Positions 22,358 to 35,086 of a stretch of DNA of 64,000 nucleotides are shown piece by piece. This DNA is from Gnetum montanum (Eukaryota > Streptophyta > Gnetopsida > Gnetales > Gnetaceae): positions 1 through 64,000 of the forward strand of contig MNCI01029508.1 in NCBI GenBank assembly GCA_015680685.1, written 5' to 3'. The notes under the pieces are model-generated. The model searched no databases, had not been told where the DNA came from, and saw nothing but the letters and a program-made list of their open reading frames with translations. The translations under genes and the position numbers were made by a program. Numbering within the stretch: position 1 is the first letter of the stretch; each line of letters starts with the position of its first letter.

Positions 22358-22369
22358 TGGTATCAGAGT
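22358..22369 (+). other. Primer-binding site, initiator-Met type
   Basis: TGGTATCAGAGT lies two bases after the LTR end and matches the common plant initiator methionine tRNA primer motif. Confidence 0.85.
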
Positions 22370-25300
22370 GTTTTTGAGATCATGTTGTGATATGCTTGTG
22401 CTCTTTGGTTGTGTTACTCCATTGAGCTTGTTCAATTAATGGTCCCTTTGGATTGATACCTAGGTGATCTAGGATCATATTCTTATGTATTCATTGCAGA
22501 GTTGCCTTATGGAAATGTTTTACGTTCTTCATGAGGGGACAAAAGTTAAATTGTGAGCAATTGATATATGTTTCTCTCCTTGAGGATGTTAATGATTATG
22601 TTGTGGTGATGTCCTCCACTTGTTTACTTGTGATTGGACTAGTTGTGATTATATGTGATATGTTAGAGTGGAGTTCTATTGACAACTCAAGAATTTTGTT
22701 GCTCAAGGATCTCTCATCTCAGGTCTCCAATGATTCATTTGGGATGAATCGGACCAAGTCTCCACTCCCACTCATCCTAGATATAGTGCGTATGGGAAAA
22801 TAGAAATTGGGATAAGATGGTTCCCAGGTACCTTAGGATGGAGGTATTTTGGACATGTGCTCTTGGTGAGCCTTGTTCTAGGTGGATTAAGACTGTTGTT
22901 AGTAGACTTCATATGCTCATGTTTGTAACTACATGTTTGTCTATTTTTGTATGTGTGTCTTCTTGGTTGCACTTTCAAATTCTGCATGCATGTTATCTTC
23001 ATTGTGTCTATCATTAATAACGCAAGGATTGGTGTTCTACGTGGTATGATGACTTATTGTTGGGAACATTGAGGATGCATTATGAGGCCGTTTGTGCCAT
23101 TCCAAAGCCAAATGCTTGTTGTCTTTTTTGACAACTTCTTGTGCGTGAGGCATGATTGCCCTTGTTGTTGATCTTGCGAGTTGTGCTCCCTTGTTTGAGC
23201 TGGTTGTGTTGCCCTTAGGATTGTGGCATTACTCTTTTGATTGGTGAAATTTCTTGGTCACCTTGATTCAAAGACTACTGGTGTGGGTCATCCTATTGTT
23301 GGTTCTTATTGAGACTGCACCTCTTTTTATGAGAGTATTTCTTGTGGACGCATCCTTCATGATGTTACTCATTGTTGTAAGAATTGGTTTTTATGTAGAC
23401 CTTTTGTTGGATAGACCTTGGTCTTCCACCTTATTTTTGTGTTGAGATGATGATTCTCTATTGCCCATGACTTATACGATTATGTTGAGATTTTGATCTT
23501 GGTTGAAACCAGTGTTAGTTGTTGGGAATGATTGTTGTGTATGAATCTTGGAATTCTGAGAGTGTGCTATCTCTCTCTTGATGTGCCTCATGATGAAATC
23601 ATTTGTTCAAGTGGGGATCTAATTCATCCATAAATGTTTGCATGATTGATCTCTTGCATGTTGCTGAGGTCTTGATTTCTATGCTGTGCAAGAGTGATAT
23701 GACCTTGCTATATGATCATTCTTGATGGTTGTGTATGAGGCTGATGTGTTGATTGTGTTCTTGCTAACTTCTATGTTTCTGAGCTTTTGTCTCAGTGTTT
23801 GCAAGCAGCATAGGTACAAAGATGCAGCCAGTGGTGACCTCAGTTGATTCTGTGAGCACTATGTCTATGGGGAAGATATGTTTTCTTGAGACCTTCATGA
23901 ACTAATTAGTTGGTCTCAGAATCCCAAAATTGGGTTGCGGATTTATCAGTACCTTGGCTATGATGGATCAGCAGGTACATTATGATTTTTTTGCCTCTCT
24001 GTGCTGGGGGAGCACTAACAGAGGATGGTGATCTATCCTAGACCCTACAGATATTGGGCTAGCAGATGGCATGAAATGGTATCCTTGGTCATGCCAGTTA
24101 CTAATGGCTTAAGAGTGGCCAATGCATTGAGGTTCCACTATGGCAGGATGGTGGATACTCAGTTGGCATGTTTCATTATTCGATCGTTGCGTTTGTGTCC
24201 CGAATCGTTTTCATTCGATGGTACCTGTGCAGTGGGTTCAGTGCGACGGTTGATCATGTATCTTTGAGACAGTGGTGTAGTGATAGATGATCATTTATGC
24301 TTCATGATAGAGATAGGTTTTTCTGAAAATAGCATGGTTCTTTCATGGTATGCTCTTGGTGGCCTAAATCCTTTAGCCTAGGATGGGCTTGGATAGTTTG
24401 TCATATAGCCTTTTAGGCTTGGGTAGCATTCCCAAATGCCATGTATGCTCCCATATAAATGTGTTCCTCTCCCGGGTGTGTGAAATGTATCTATGAGATA
24501 TTCTCAATTCGATTATATGCACTTAAAAGTGCTGGTTGTAGGCCTATGTCACACCTTGTGACAAGGCCAAGCTTGATGTATGGTGTTTGTCCTGGTGCTT
24601 GTTTTGAAGCACCCTTGCTATATGTTGTAAATGGCCTTTTTGCCTTGATGTATAATTCTGCTAAAAACCTCATGGGAAATTCTTTGATTATGATATGGTA
24701 TTGTAATGATTGGACCAAGGAATGTCCTTGCCTATTATGCTCTTGAACTGGTGCCATGTGTTCTTGGTGATGTTGGCATGCCTAGATGGGATGTGCTTTG
24801 GTGAACGTCTTTGAGACAGGACAAATCTTGGGAACTTTTTCTCTTATGTTCTTGGACTAGCAAAGATCTTCTCCACAGATGATCAATGGTGATTGAAATT
24901 CAAATCAATGTGATGTCTAGCGATAGATTTGAGTTGAGTTCTGGGTATTGGCTCCTAGACTTGCTCTTCCATGATGGATGCGATCGTGGAGCAGCTTTGC
25001 AAACATTGGGATGGTGGTCCATCCTTGAAAAAATGACGTTACAGATACAGAAATTGTGATTTCTCTTGGTGGCCTTGCTTGGTGGGCTTGAATGTGCTCA
25101 AAACACTTGAGCCTATGCTCTCATGATTGGGGGCTTCTAATGATTTGTGCATGTTTGTGGGCTTTCGTGACCGATTGCTATTGGTGCTTCTGGGAGCTAT
25201 GGTGCACTCTCATGGCTTGGGACTTATTGGTGCTTTTGTGGTCTATGGTGTGATTTGATGATAAGGGACTCATTGTGCCTAATAGGCTATGGTGTCTTGC

Positions 25301-27510
25301 TGAATTGTCCTATATACTTTGTCCCTTATGTACACTGATGTATCACATAGTCCCTCCCTAATGTATTGTCCCATGTCTTTGTGTAATGTTAATTCATGTT
25401 GGTGTTCTCACCTCCCTAGTGGGATAGCAGAGTTGAGCATGATATTACTTGGTGAATCTATAAATTCTATGAGGGGGTCATTCTCCATTTCGATGGATGC
25501 CCTCTTCAGTTCCAGAAATAATAAAATAGGTGGTATTGAGACAGTTTTTTTCTTATTGGGACCTAGAAGTAGTTGATGTTTGGGACTTAGTCCTAGTAGT
25601 GGTTCCATGTTCATGAACTTTTGGGGCTTGTTCTTAGAGATAGAATGTTATTACCCTGGTAAAATTCATGAAACCTCCTTTGTGAGGTCATGTTGTTGTT
25701 GTTCATTATTTTGAGCAAGGCATGAACTTATGTACCTACTCAGCTTTTGGGGGCTTCAGAGGAACTTCCTTATTGGGGTTCTTTGGTAGACTACCCTTAT
25801 TGTAAACCCTTTGGGGATGAATCATGTAGTGTTTTGAGTTGTAACTGATGTTGGTGAAGCTCATTGCATGTAAAACTATCTTGAGGACCTAGTCCTCCTA
25901 TGGGAAAAATGTTGTTGTTGACTTGTTTCTATCGTTTGGTTGAATGATAATAGGTAGTGGTGCAGCCTTGTCCACCACAAATTGATGTAAATGGGCTTGA
26001 TTGGGATGTATGAAACAAAAACCCAGATCTCCTAAGATGAAACAAAAAATCCCTCTTGATAAAATTTCAAAGGGATGAATTGCTTGGCTTCTTGAGTTGT
26101 CCTTAAGGTGAAAATTGAATTTGGGTAAGACTTGTGAATCCATGTCTTCCCCCAGCTGGTGACAGTTCGATGAGATGGTTCTATTGGCTATATTGACTAC
26201 TTGGGCATGTATTATGGGCAAGGTGTAGCTGGGCTACTATACTTATTGATGAAAGAAACCTCCCAAAGAGGATCCTTCCTGCAATTGCAAAAATCTAATG
26301 AAAGGTGTTGATCATGAGACTGGCAGTCATTCCTGATATAGTGGGGAAATTCAAATTCTGGGAATCTCAATGTTCCTTGGAGAATTCATGATCTGGTTGC
26401 TCTCAAAGGTGACTCTATATTTGTTCTTGGACCTAGTGTTTAGAAAATGGTGCTTGTCCCATAACTTGGAGTGGGAAGGATATCTTGTATGTAGCAAGTG
26501 CATTTGATCCTTCTCCATGAATGGGGTATTATGGTGTCATTCAATGTTGTGCTTATAGTTGACCTGAGGTAGGTGTATGGAGGATTGTCATGGGGTTGGC
26601 TACCCATTAGATCCTCCACTTGTTTTAACATTCAAGTAGGAATTCTCAATGTTGGATAATCACAAGAGGTGTTGATGACAGTTGTGGCTTGTTGTATGTT
26701 AGCCTCTTGGAAAAGCTTCCAATATATTTTTGGATCTTCTCTCTTGTTGTGGCTATGAAATACTGTTGGATGGTGAATTGAGGTATGTGATGCTAGTTTC
26801 TACAAATAGCAAGGTCAAGCTCAATGCCCTTGTACCTTGTTTGAAAGGGAGAACATGCTCGACTCCCTTCATACCAGCTTGAACAAACATGATGAGAAAA
26901 AGAAAATGCGCATGGTACCAATGCATGTGGAATTAGTGCTAGATGGTTAAACTGGTGAGACCCCATGAGTCTAGATGCGAGTAGCAGAACATGGAGTTCT
27001 GGAAAGCATGAGTTGCTTGCAGAGACATGGCTCTTCGGAGCATGTCCTCCCTCTCGGTTTAATGTTCCCAAGTCCCTCACCATGGGTAGTGGCCTTGGTG
27101 AGCCCTAAAAAAAAATCAATGAGTTTTGATATGCCATTCACAAAGGAACTTGGTGGGACTTGCAGAAGAGGAGCTATCTTTTTGCATAAGTATGGGTTTA
27201 CACAAGAAGATATGTCTCTAGACCCTCAGAAGGGACAGATCTAGGGGACACCTTAGAGACGTTAGCCCTTTGGGTTGGACTCTCCCATTCATTATTGAGA
27301 AGGGAAGTCTTTGGGCTTCCTCCAATTGCCCTTGTGTTTCATGCAAGGCATTGGATGGAAGGACGTATCAGGTGTTGGGGTTGATATCTTCCTTCAAGCC
27401 TAGTGTCTAAGGAGTTGACGGATCCCTAGAGTTGACGGAGTTTCAAACCCATTTAGAAGTGTACACTCGAAGCTATCCTAGGCTTCACTCCAAGGAAATT
27501 GCTTCTTTGT
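22370..27510 (+). other. Non-coding interior of the LARD-like element
   Basis: 5.1 kb of G/T-rich DNA. The longest frames (for example 22531-22803, 24025-24267, 24459-24746) share no motif with retroelement proteins and do not join into a longer reading. I see no gene here. Confidence 0.6.
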
Positions 27511-27522
27511 GTGGGGGAGGAT

Positions 27523-27839
27523 TGTGAGAGATGTCCTAGAGTGGTGTTTCTCTTGGGCTCTCCCCATGGTTCGGGGGCCATGGAACACTGTGAGGTGTCC
27601 TCGGGTGACTCTCAAGTGTTAGCAAATCCACCCCGGCTTGGCGGTACCAAGCTAGCAATAGGACACCCTCCTGTTGTAACTCTCTTATAAGTCCTCTTCA
27701 TTCCCCCTTCACCACGGAGAACTACATGGCACTAATTCTACGATAGTCATAGATATGTAGGCAGACAAGACTGGATAGTTTTGGTGTGGTGCCAGGCCAC
27801 ACCTTGTACCAGATCATGAGGGATCTGGGGGTGAGGCAC
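27523..27839 (+). repeat. 3' LTR of the LARD-like element, first part
   Basis: Starts TGTGAGAGATGTCC right after the purine tract. It is interrupted by element A after GAGGCAC and resumes at 34811. Confidence 0.9.
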
Positions 27840-28627
27840 TAATGGGATGCAACATCGCATGGGCTGCGATATCGCATTGAAAGCTGCGATATCACATCAT
27901 CAATTCTATAAATAAGGGATGGCTCTCCCTTGTTTCTCCATCTAGATCTAGACCTTAGCCAAACTTTTGCCATTTTTCCATTCCAAAGTTAGAATAATTT
28001 TCATGTGCTCGTAGTAGGAGTCCCAAACTGAACGGATCTTTATTCAAGTAATTCTATACCTGAGCACACAATTGTGCGCGACAATAAAGATGAAATTTTG
28101 GATAAACCTTGCAGCATATGGACTAAGCGAAATAGGACTTTAATTATTGTTAATTGTTTAAATGCTTTCCTAAGGACTTAATCTCTCTCAACCCTCAACT
28201 CTCATAGTTAAGTGCATTCAGTATGACAACTTCGAGCATGTGCGTTACGCTTGGTAATCCTAGTAACAAATAGCGTTTGGTAATCCCAGTAGTGTTGCAG
28301 TAGTTCAAGGTGTGAACAGAAAGTGGGAATGGATACTAATGCTAGGATAATTAAAGCTTAGTTAGTGAAAGTTAGTTATTTAGTCTCTTCACCCTTTCCC
28401 CTCTTAGCATAGGCGATTAAAACATAAAAGACATGAAAATCATATACCTCAAGTTCACTTGACCATACAATCGTGAAAAATACAAGTGAGCTTTGGAAGA
28501 CAATGATTGATTAACCTTAAGTGTTCCATAAGGCGCGTAAGCACTTAGTCCTTGGAGTTTGACCAGATCGCACATGAAAACACTTATATTCGTATGGTTG
28601 AGTGTAGGGGTACCTCGCCACTCATCA
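27840..28627 (+). repeat. 5' LTR of element A
   Basis: Starts TAATGGGATGC (decayed TG) and ends CCACTCATCA. U3 carries about three palindromic units (for example TGCGATATCGCA near 27870). TATAAATA lies at 27907-27914. Confidence 0.9.
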
Positions 28628-28628
28628 T

Positions 28629-28647
28629 TGGTGCTGTTTTTGGGGAC
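28629..28647 (+). other. Primer-binding site of element A
   Basis: TGGTGCTGTTTTTGGGGAC, a decayed form of the TGGCGCCGTTGCCAGGGA seen in element D (minus strand, 63168-63185). Sites of this type are usual in the Athila/Tat branch of plant Gypsy elements. Confidence 0.8.
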
Positions 28648-28771
28648 TTAGTTGTTTGTGTGCTAAGTAGAACATAGGATATCATTCACATCGCTGGGAG
28701 CTTAAACGAACTTTTAGGGTTAATCAGAAAAAAATTTAAACAACAATCAATAGCACACCGACAAGATAACA

Positions 28772-31271
28772 ATGTCTTCTTCTTCTCATAAAAGCACTTC
28801 ACCACCTGGGGTCCACACAAGAGACAGTCAGCGGCATAGCATACATAACCAAGAATCGCCAGGTCCTCAACAGTATCAGGTGGTATATACTCATCACGAT
28901 GAGTATATACCCAATTTTACCTTTATCCTCCATTAGGATGAACAACTGCGTTGGTGAGACTTGCAAGGTAACATAGTGTTACCCCCAGATCATGTAGTCC
29001 CCAACATGATCCTTCGTGCTCTTGCACAGATAGGCATGATGCAGCTATACACTGAATACGTTGCATGTGATTACGACACAAGGGATTACCATCCCACAGC
29101 AGAGCAACATTTAAGGGACTCGCAGCAGAAGAGGTACCATACATCGTTGAAGGGTAAAGGGGTCTTGCACATCCTAAGCAAAATTGGAGATGGTGAACTA
29201 GTTATAACAGGTTCTCCATCAAATGATGTTTCCCCTCCTAACGATGGTGAGGAGGTGGGGTATCAGAACCTACACTCCATGATTCACAACCTAGGTTCTG
29301 ATCCCCATGAACACCAAGTGTTCAATGAGGGAACACAAACACATGACAAGGGTGTGTAGTGTTCAATTGGGGCTATAGCTACTGAAGAGAAGGTAAGAAA
29401 TAGCATCATGACGATGGTTCCTCTTCTTCTTCATCTTCATCGCATCATTCACTCTCTCCTTCCACATCAAGACATAGTCACAAAGAGCACAACCGTGAGG
29501 ATAAGGGTAAGCATAATGAGAACCCTCGACCAGAGAGTCGAGAGCGAGGATGAGGACATTTGAGAGAATCAAGGCATGGAAGAAGAAAACGTAGGGAACC
29601 ACGTAGGCATCATAGATGCCATGAAAGAAATAACAATGAAGAACCCCTACTAGCAACCCGAAGTATGTTAGATATTACAGAGGCTATTAGAATACCTACA
29701 AGGCACTAGAAAGACAGCCAGATCAAGAGACTAGACATGAATAATATCCCATGGTTTGAGGGGGGATACAATGCTGATCTGCAAAACCACTTACAGGAAT
29801 TCCACGATGCCTGTGCCTTGCAGAATATTGAAAATGAGTGGTAAAAATTAAAGTTATTCCCAAGGACACTCATAAAATAAGTGGAAAGTTGGTACTGGTC
29901 CTTAGAACCGGAATCCATTAGACGATGGAGTACAATGCTAGAACTGTTTAATGATAAATACTAAATGTACTCCAGGGTGTCCAACTTGCATAAGCAGATC
30001 CAAGGATGGAAGCAAGGTAATCACGGACCCTTGGATGCTGCCATGGGATGATATTATGCATTACTACATCGTTGCTCAGGCCATGGTTATGCACAATGGG
30101 ATCAACTACACCATCTCATAGATGGGCTAAGACATGAAACCAGGAGAACCCTTGGGACATATGCCCAATGGAGATTATCTAGACTTAGGTCCCATGAAGT
30201 TCATAGATTGTTGGAGCAAGTAGCTAAGGAAGAAGGAGAGCTACGGAAAAGAGAAAGCATGAAAGAGTATAACCACGATCCTTCCCTCTGAAAGAGGAGA
30301 GTAAGATTCTGTGAGGAAGAGGATGAGTCACCACTCGAAGAGTTGGTGAATAGAAAAACCTTGCCGCTTCAAAAGTTAACAACCAAAGTGTCGGCTAAGG
30401 TAAATCAAATGTGGGACTCCTTAAATAGTAGATTCAAAACCATTTTAAAAATCGTAGAGGAGTCTAAGGAGCGAAGTAGTGATCATGATAAGAAAAAAAG
30501 CAGAGATTCAGACCATGCATGTAACAAGGGTAAGGGAAAAATGACTATCACCGATGAGGTTGTGGATTCCAATATGGATGATGACGGTGGATGTGAAATA
30601 TGCCAGTATGACCATCCTAAAGGATGTTGCCCAATAATCTCACATCTACAAGAGTCCAGGATGTATGCACTCAACCCTAGACTTAACAAATGACAAGCAC
30701 CCCGAAGGTTACCTTATTCCCAAGGTAACCCAAGGCAGTTCCACCAACCCTTAACATATTATCCAAGTGGAACTCCACCACAACCTATTGAGCAACACTA
30801 GTAGTGGTAATACCCATAGTCATGGGGGATGCCACTACCTAGGCAATAATACCCTTATCGGGAACCAGATCCATATGGCTATTACATGTAGTAGCCAGTT
30901 TCTCCAAGTGAATCTATTAGTCAAATGACCCCACAAGATCACTACCAAGTGCAGGAGTACTATAAGACTCCTTCTCTTGGGAGAGACAAACCACATGCAT
31001 GCCATCCTCCAAATCCACCTACGAATCTTACACCAGTGGCTCCACTACCAACTGCTCCAACAATGCAAGGGGTGTTCCCCACTCAACTGCAACAACCCAA
31101 TGTCACGAGGGCTTCGAATCCTCAAACTGCAGTTGGTTTTGACAATATTATGCTGAAAAGACCTTTCTTCAAAATCAACAATCCAACTAAGCCCTCACCA
31201 TCACAAGTGGTTGAACATCTAAACACCTCCGTACCAAATAAAGTATTGGGACCTCCTTCAAATCAAAAATA
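28772..31271 (+). pseudogene. gag of element A, broken
   Basis: The start ATG at 28772 (MSSSSHKS) matches element B at 37462. The reading passes through QGNIVLPPDHVVPNMILRAL, a His/Ser/Arg-rich spacer, the capsid-like block (ESIRRWSTMLELFNDKY, GLRHETRRTLGTYAQ) and a zinc knuckle CEICQYDHPKGCCP (about 30594-30635) of form CX2CX3HX3C. A Pro/Gln/Tyr-rich tail follows. Many stops sit where B or D has Trp, Gln or Arg, as expected from C-to-T decay of methylated DNA. Gag would form the virus-like particle. Confidence 0.85.
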
Positions 31272-31309
31272 GAGCTCAACGCACATGGTTATGTTAACAC
31301 ATACCGTCA

Positions 31310-31785
31310 CTAACTGGATCAAGGTGGGCCACCTTCCTAGGAAATTCTCTGATCCTGGAAGTCCGCTAATCTACCTCCAAGTCACTGGGAATGAACCACG
31401 TAAGGCTCTTCTTGACTCAGGTTTTGGAGTCAACTTAATATCATAAGAAATGTATAAAGCCTGGAACTTGCCTCCACTAAAGAAGAACAATATTCAATTA
31501 GAGCTGGCTGACCAGACCATCACTGTCCCATTGGGACTTGTGGAGGACGTCGTTACCACTATGTGTGGTTGGTCATACACAGCTAATTTCCTAGTGATAG
31601 AAATCAACAACAACAAAGGGGACTTCCGAATTATAATGGGGAGGGAATGGCTAAGTACCATAAATGCATGCCTAGGAATCTGTGATCTTTCCCTAGAAAT
31701 ATCTAACGAAAACTCTTATGGAAAGATTGAGAAGAAGAAAGTTCCATGCATCACACACAGTGATACAGAGGGTGATGACATATAG
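31310..31785 (+). pseudogene. Aspartic protease of element A
   Basis: KALLDSGFGVNLIS (about 31402-31443) keeps the catalytic D-S-G and is followed by a TAA. The open piece 31450-31785 continues with LELADQTITVPLGLVEDV, FLVIE and RIIMGREWLSTI, the second half of the retropepsin fold. It would cut the Gag-Pol polyprotein. Confidence 0.85.
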
Positions 31786-31884
31786 GAATGCTCAGCATCT
31801 CCTGCATGCAATCGATGTGCTTAGGAAGTTAACATACAAAAGTGCCTATATGTAGCAACCACATAACAAGAGAACACCCAGTGG

Positions 31885-32121
31885 TTGACAACTAATCAAG
31901 AGAGCAACCCACCAATATGCATGGAAGTAACTAGGGGAACAATGTGTGCTCACATCAAAAGCATAGACACATTGGAGTATGAGTGTCGCCAACTTCAAAC
32001 CCTTAACCTGAAAACATCGATTGGGAGAAGTTGGACACTTCTAAAAAATTCAAACAAACGCTCATTATTTCGGATCTCTCCCTTTCAATTTAGTCATGGG
32101 GGAGATGGCCACCTATGCTAA
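31885..32121 (+). pseudogene. Deletion junction joining pol linker to 3' non-coding DNA
   Basis: The reading follows element B from about 40550 to 40715 (start of the RT region) and then continues with the sequence matching B near 43588. About 2.87 kb present in B (RT, RNase H, integrase) is absent. The junction is near 32055. Confidence 0.85.
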
Positions 32122-33990
32122 TCATTTGTAGCCCTCAGTATCCTTTTAACTTTTGGTTTTACACATTTTTTGTTTTACAAATTTCTTTAACTTTTCTTAT
32201 TTTTTTAACAACATCGTTTATACTTTTTCATTTCTTTGTATGTTTGATTACTTTGTTGATCCGTCACTTAATAAGTGCTCCGAAGATGGTATGAACTGTA
32301 TTCCATTGATTGCTAATGTTTGGTTTTTACCTTTAAGTTATGATGTTGATACTAAGGTATGGTTATTTTGATATAGTAGGAAATGAGTCCACTTCATCCA
32401 TACATCCATACATTTCTTTGGTCTCTCTTGGCTTGGAATTGTACAGTCCCTTTCCCAATAATAAGAACTATCAACGAATCGGTGACTGGGTATTTCTTGA
32501 GCTAAGGAAGGACTCAAAGATTGAAAAGGATGTGACTTTAAGGGGATTTGATGCACTTGTGTTGGCCATTCTCTTGGGTGCTTGGATGTTTTCTTCTTGA
32601 GTTTTCTTACCATTTCAATGTTACCTCCTTATCGGGAAGCTGAGCAAATAAAAATAAATAAGTCTTTGCATGGTGTAGTTCTCACGCAGAAAAAAAAATA
32701 GTAAGAATTCAAAGCACACCCCTTAGATGAAATAATCATTTGGGCTACAAGCACTAGTTATGGAACTAAAAACATGTTCCCTCTAACTAAGGCCTTTCTC
32801 ACTTCTTACTTTCTCCTCTTTCGTTTCGTCGGAATGGTGGTGGCTCTTTGGTGGAAGCATTCTTGTTACTTCAAGTGGATGGATGGGTCGAATGCATTAA
32901 TACGAAGTCACTGAATGTGGTTTGTTTGAGGCCAAATTTGGAATGGGATCTACTAAGTCACATTAACCACTAACACACAAGGGGCTGTACATCACCTTGT
33001 TCTTGAGATTCCATTCCATTCTCTTCTTTCCATCCTTCTTTCTCCATTTATCACCTCATTGCCAATTATATTAGTAGTCTATATTTTGGTGGATGCATTG
33101 TTTTCTTTTTGGTAAAATCTTATGGTTAAGAATTTATCTCTTGCTCCCAAATGACATTCCTTAGGCCTACAAACTCTTTGAATGTGGGATTGTCAGGGCA
33201 TTAAGGGCATGAGCCTACTTTGGGGAGGACCCACTAGCATTCCTATTTAGTGCACCTGTTAATTTCTTTCCTTTAAAAATTTCTGCAATCACCATTTATT
33301 TTTTTTATTTCCATCCTTTACATCCATTTCATCATCGTACAATTATTTCTTTTTCTCCATCTTTCTTGTTCCTTTTCTTTTTTTCTCCATTCTCTCACTA
33401 CCGGAGGTTCGCTCTCAGTCATGGGGGTCTTGGCCCAATTTTTTTTGATTTTCTCTAAACCCCTACACCTTAAGTAAGCACCAATATTATATCTTCAAGA
33501 TCCATATCAGCCATATCACAACTTAGGTAATGTACCTTACACTGAGGCAAGGTATCAACTACATTGTGATTCATTTACCCTTGCGAATATATGACTGTGT
33601 TGTGTGTGCAGATGACAATCATACAACAACAGATTGGATCTGGAGGGAACACTTAGAATGGATCGGTGCTGAAGCAGTTATGCAAGGAACAAGATTCATG
33701 GTGCGCTTATGGATGGACAACGAAAGGTGCAATCTTGGCGTTGGTAGAAATAGACTTCTTCTTTTCTCTCTCTCTTCTCTCTTCTGTCTCAGCTACCAAA
33801 TAAGGTTGGATGTCAAATGTACATAGTGTTCACTCTTATTGTCATGAACACTAGTTTTGTCATGTTTTGTAATGATGATCCGTTCACTTGTCACCTCATT
33901 CACCATTAGTTCCATTCAAGTTAATAATCCCATACCTTTCCAATATTTTGTAAGGAACTCAAGGACAAGTTTTATTCAGTCATGGGGGTA
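32122..33990 (+). other. 3' non-coding region of element A
   Basis: 1.9 kb without coding potential, colinear with 43640-45507 of B. AGTCATGGGGG occurs three times (32092, 33417, 33978), the last being the presumed polypurine tract. A TC-rich tract lies at 33759-33790. Confidence 0.8.
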
Positions 33991-34810
33991 TGATGGGATG
34001 CGACATCGCCTGGCCCACAAAATTACGTACGTGATATCGTGTCAGAAGCTATGATATCGCATACGTGATATCACAGCCTGTTGCCAGTTCTATAAATAAG
34101 GGACAGCTCTCCCTTGTTTCTCCATCTAGATCTAGACCTTAGCCAAACTCTTGCCATTTTTCCATTACAAAGTTAGAATAATTTCCATGTGCTTGCAGTA
34201 GGAGTCCCAAAGTGAATGGATCTTTATTCGAGCAATTTTGTACTTGAGCACACAATTGTGTACGACAATTAACATGAACTTTTGGATAAACCTTGTAGCA
34301 TATGGACTAAGCTAAATAGGACTTTAATTATTGTTAATTGTTTAAATGCTTTCCTAAGGACTTAATCTCTCTCAAGCCTTAACTCTCATAGTTAAGTGCA
34401 TTCAGTATGACCGCTTCGAGCATGTGCGTTACGCTTGGTAATCCCAGTAACAAATAGTGTTTGGTAATCCTAGTACTGTTGCATTAGTTCAGGGTGTGAA
34501 TGACAAGTGGGAATGGTACCGATGCTAGGATGATTAAAGCTTAGTTAGTGAAAGTTATTTATTTAGTCTCTTCACCCTTTCCCCTCTTAGCATAGGCAAT
34601 TAAAACATAAAAGACATAAAAATCATATACCTTAAGTTCACTTAACCATACAACCATGAAAAATACAAGTGAGCTTGGGAAGACAGCGACTGATTAACCT
34701 TAAGTATTTCATAAGGCACGTAAGCACTTAGTCCTTGGAGTTCGACCGGATTGTGCGTGAAGACGCTTGTATTTGTATGGTTGATTGTAGGGGTACCTCA
34801 CCACTCATCA
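33991..34810 (+). repeat. 3' LTR of element A
   Basis: 820 bp, starts TGATGGGATGCG and ends CCACTCATCA. U3 units include GTGATATCGT, ATGATATCGC and GTGATATCAC. TATAAATA lies at 34091-34098. Confidence 0.9.
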
Positions 34811-35081
34811 GGCACCTTCCCTTGTAGGTGAATTGTTTCCCCTCCCACCAATGTTGTCTACAAGGTTGTGTATGTGCTTGTTTGCATGGTCCTCATGTTG
34901 GAGTTGATTACCCTCTGTGAGGTGCGTTGCCATATATGTTAAGAAGCTATGGATTCTGCTTGCACTCACTCTTGAGTTGCTTGCTTGCTTGAGGCGTATT
35001 CCCCAGGTATTCCACCCCAGATCCATTGGATCTTAGAGAATTCCTTGGGGTGCCAGACAATGTTAGGGCAACGTTGTTACA
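34811..35081 (+). repeat. 3' LTR of the LARD-like element, second part
   Basis: Resumes with GGCACCTTCCCTTGTAGG, matching the 5' LTR at about 22085, and ends GTTGTTACA. Confidence 0.9.
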
Positions 35082-35086
35082 AGGAC

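Larger units (their letters stand above)
27840..34810 (+). mobile_element. Gypsy family G element A (pol-deleted)
   Basis: LTRs lie at 27840-28627 and 33991-34810. The target duplication is GGCAC (27835-27839 and 34811-34815). A primer site at 28629 (TGGTGCTGTTTTTGGGGAC) and a purine tract CATGGGGGTA ending at 33990 are present. Inside are broken gag, protease and the very start of the next pol region. Sequence then jumps to the 3' non-coding region, so RT, RNase H and integrase are gone. It is inserted in the 3' LTR of the LARD-like element and is therefore younger than that element. Confidence 0.9.
21773..35081 (+). mobile_element. LTR element without readable genes (LARD-like), host of element A
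   Basis: LTRs at 21773-22355 (583 bp) and 27523-27839 plus 34811-35081 start T(G/A)TGAGAGATGTCC and end ACGTTGTTACA. The target duplication is AGGAC. An initiator-Met type primer site lies at 22358 and a purine tract GTGGGGGAGGAT at 27511-27522. The 5.2-kb interior (22356-27522) gives only short unrelated frames and no gag, protease, RT or integrase motif. This fits the large retrotransposon derivatives that borrow proteins from an autonomous partner. Element A is inserted in the 3' LTR. The element itself lies in an intron of histone deacetylase copy 1. Confidence 0.85.

Noticed and set aside
24025-24746. Genes inside the LARD-like element
   Set aside because: The frames are short, do not join, show no known domain, and lie in an LTR-element interior.
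33530-33826. Env-like ORF in element A's 3' region
   Set aside because: The frame is short, lacks signal peptide or membrane anchor, and is not conserved at the matching place in B (about 45060-45350).
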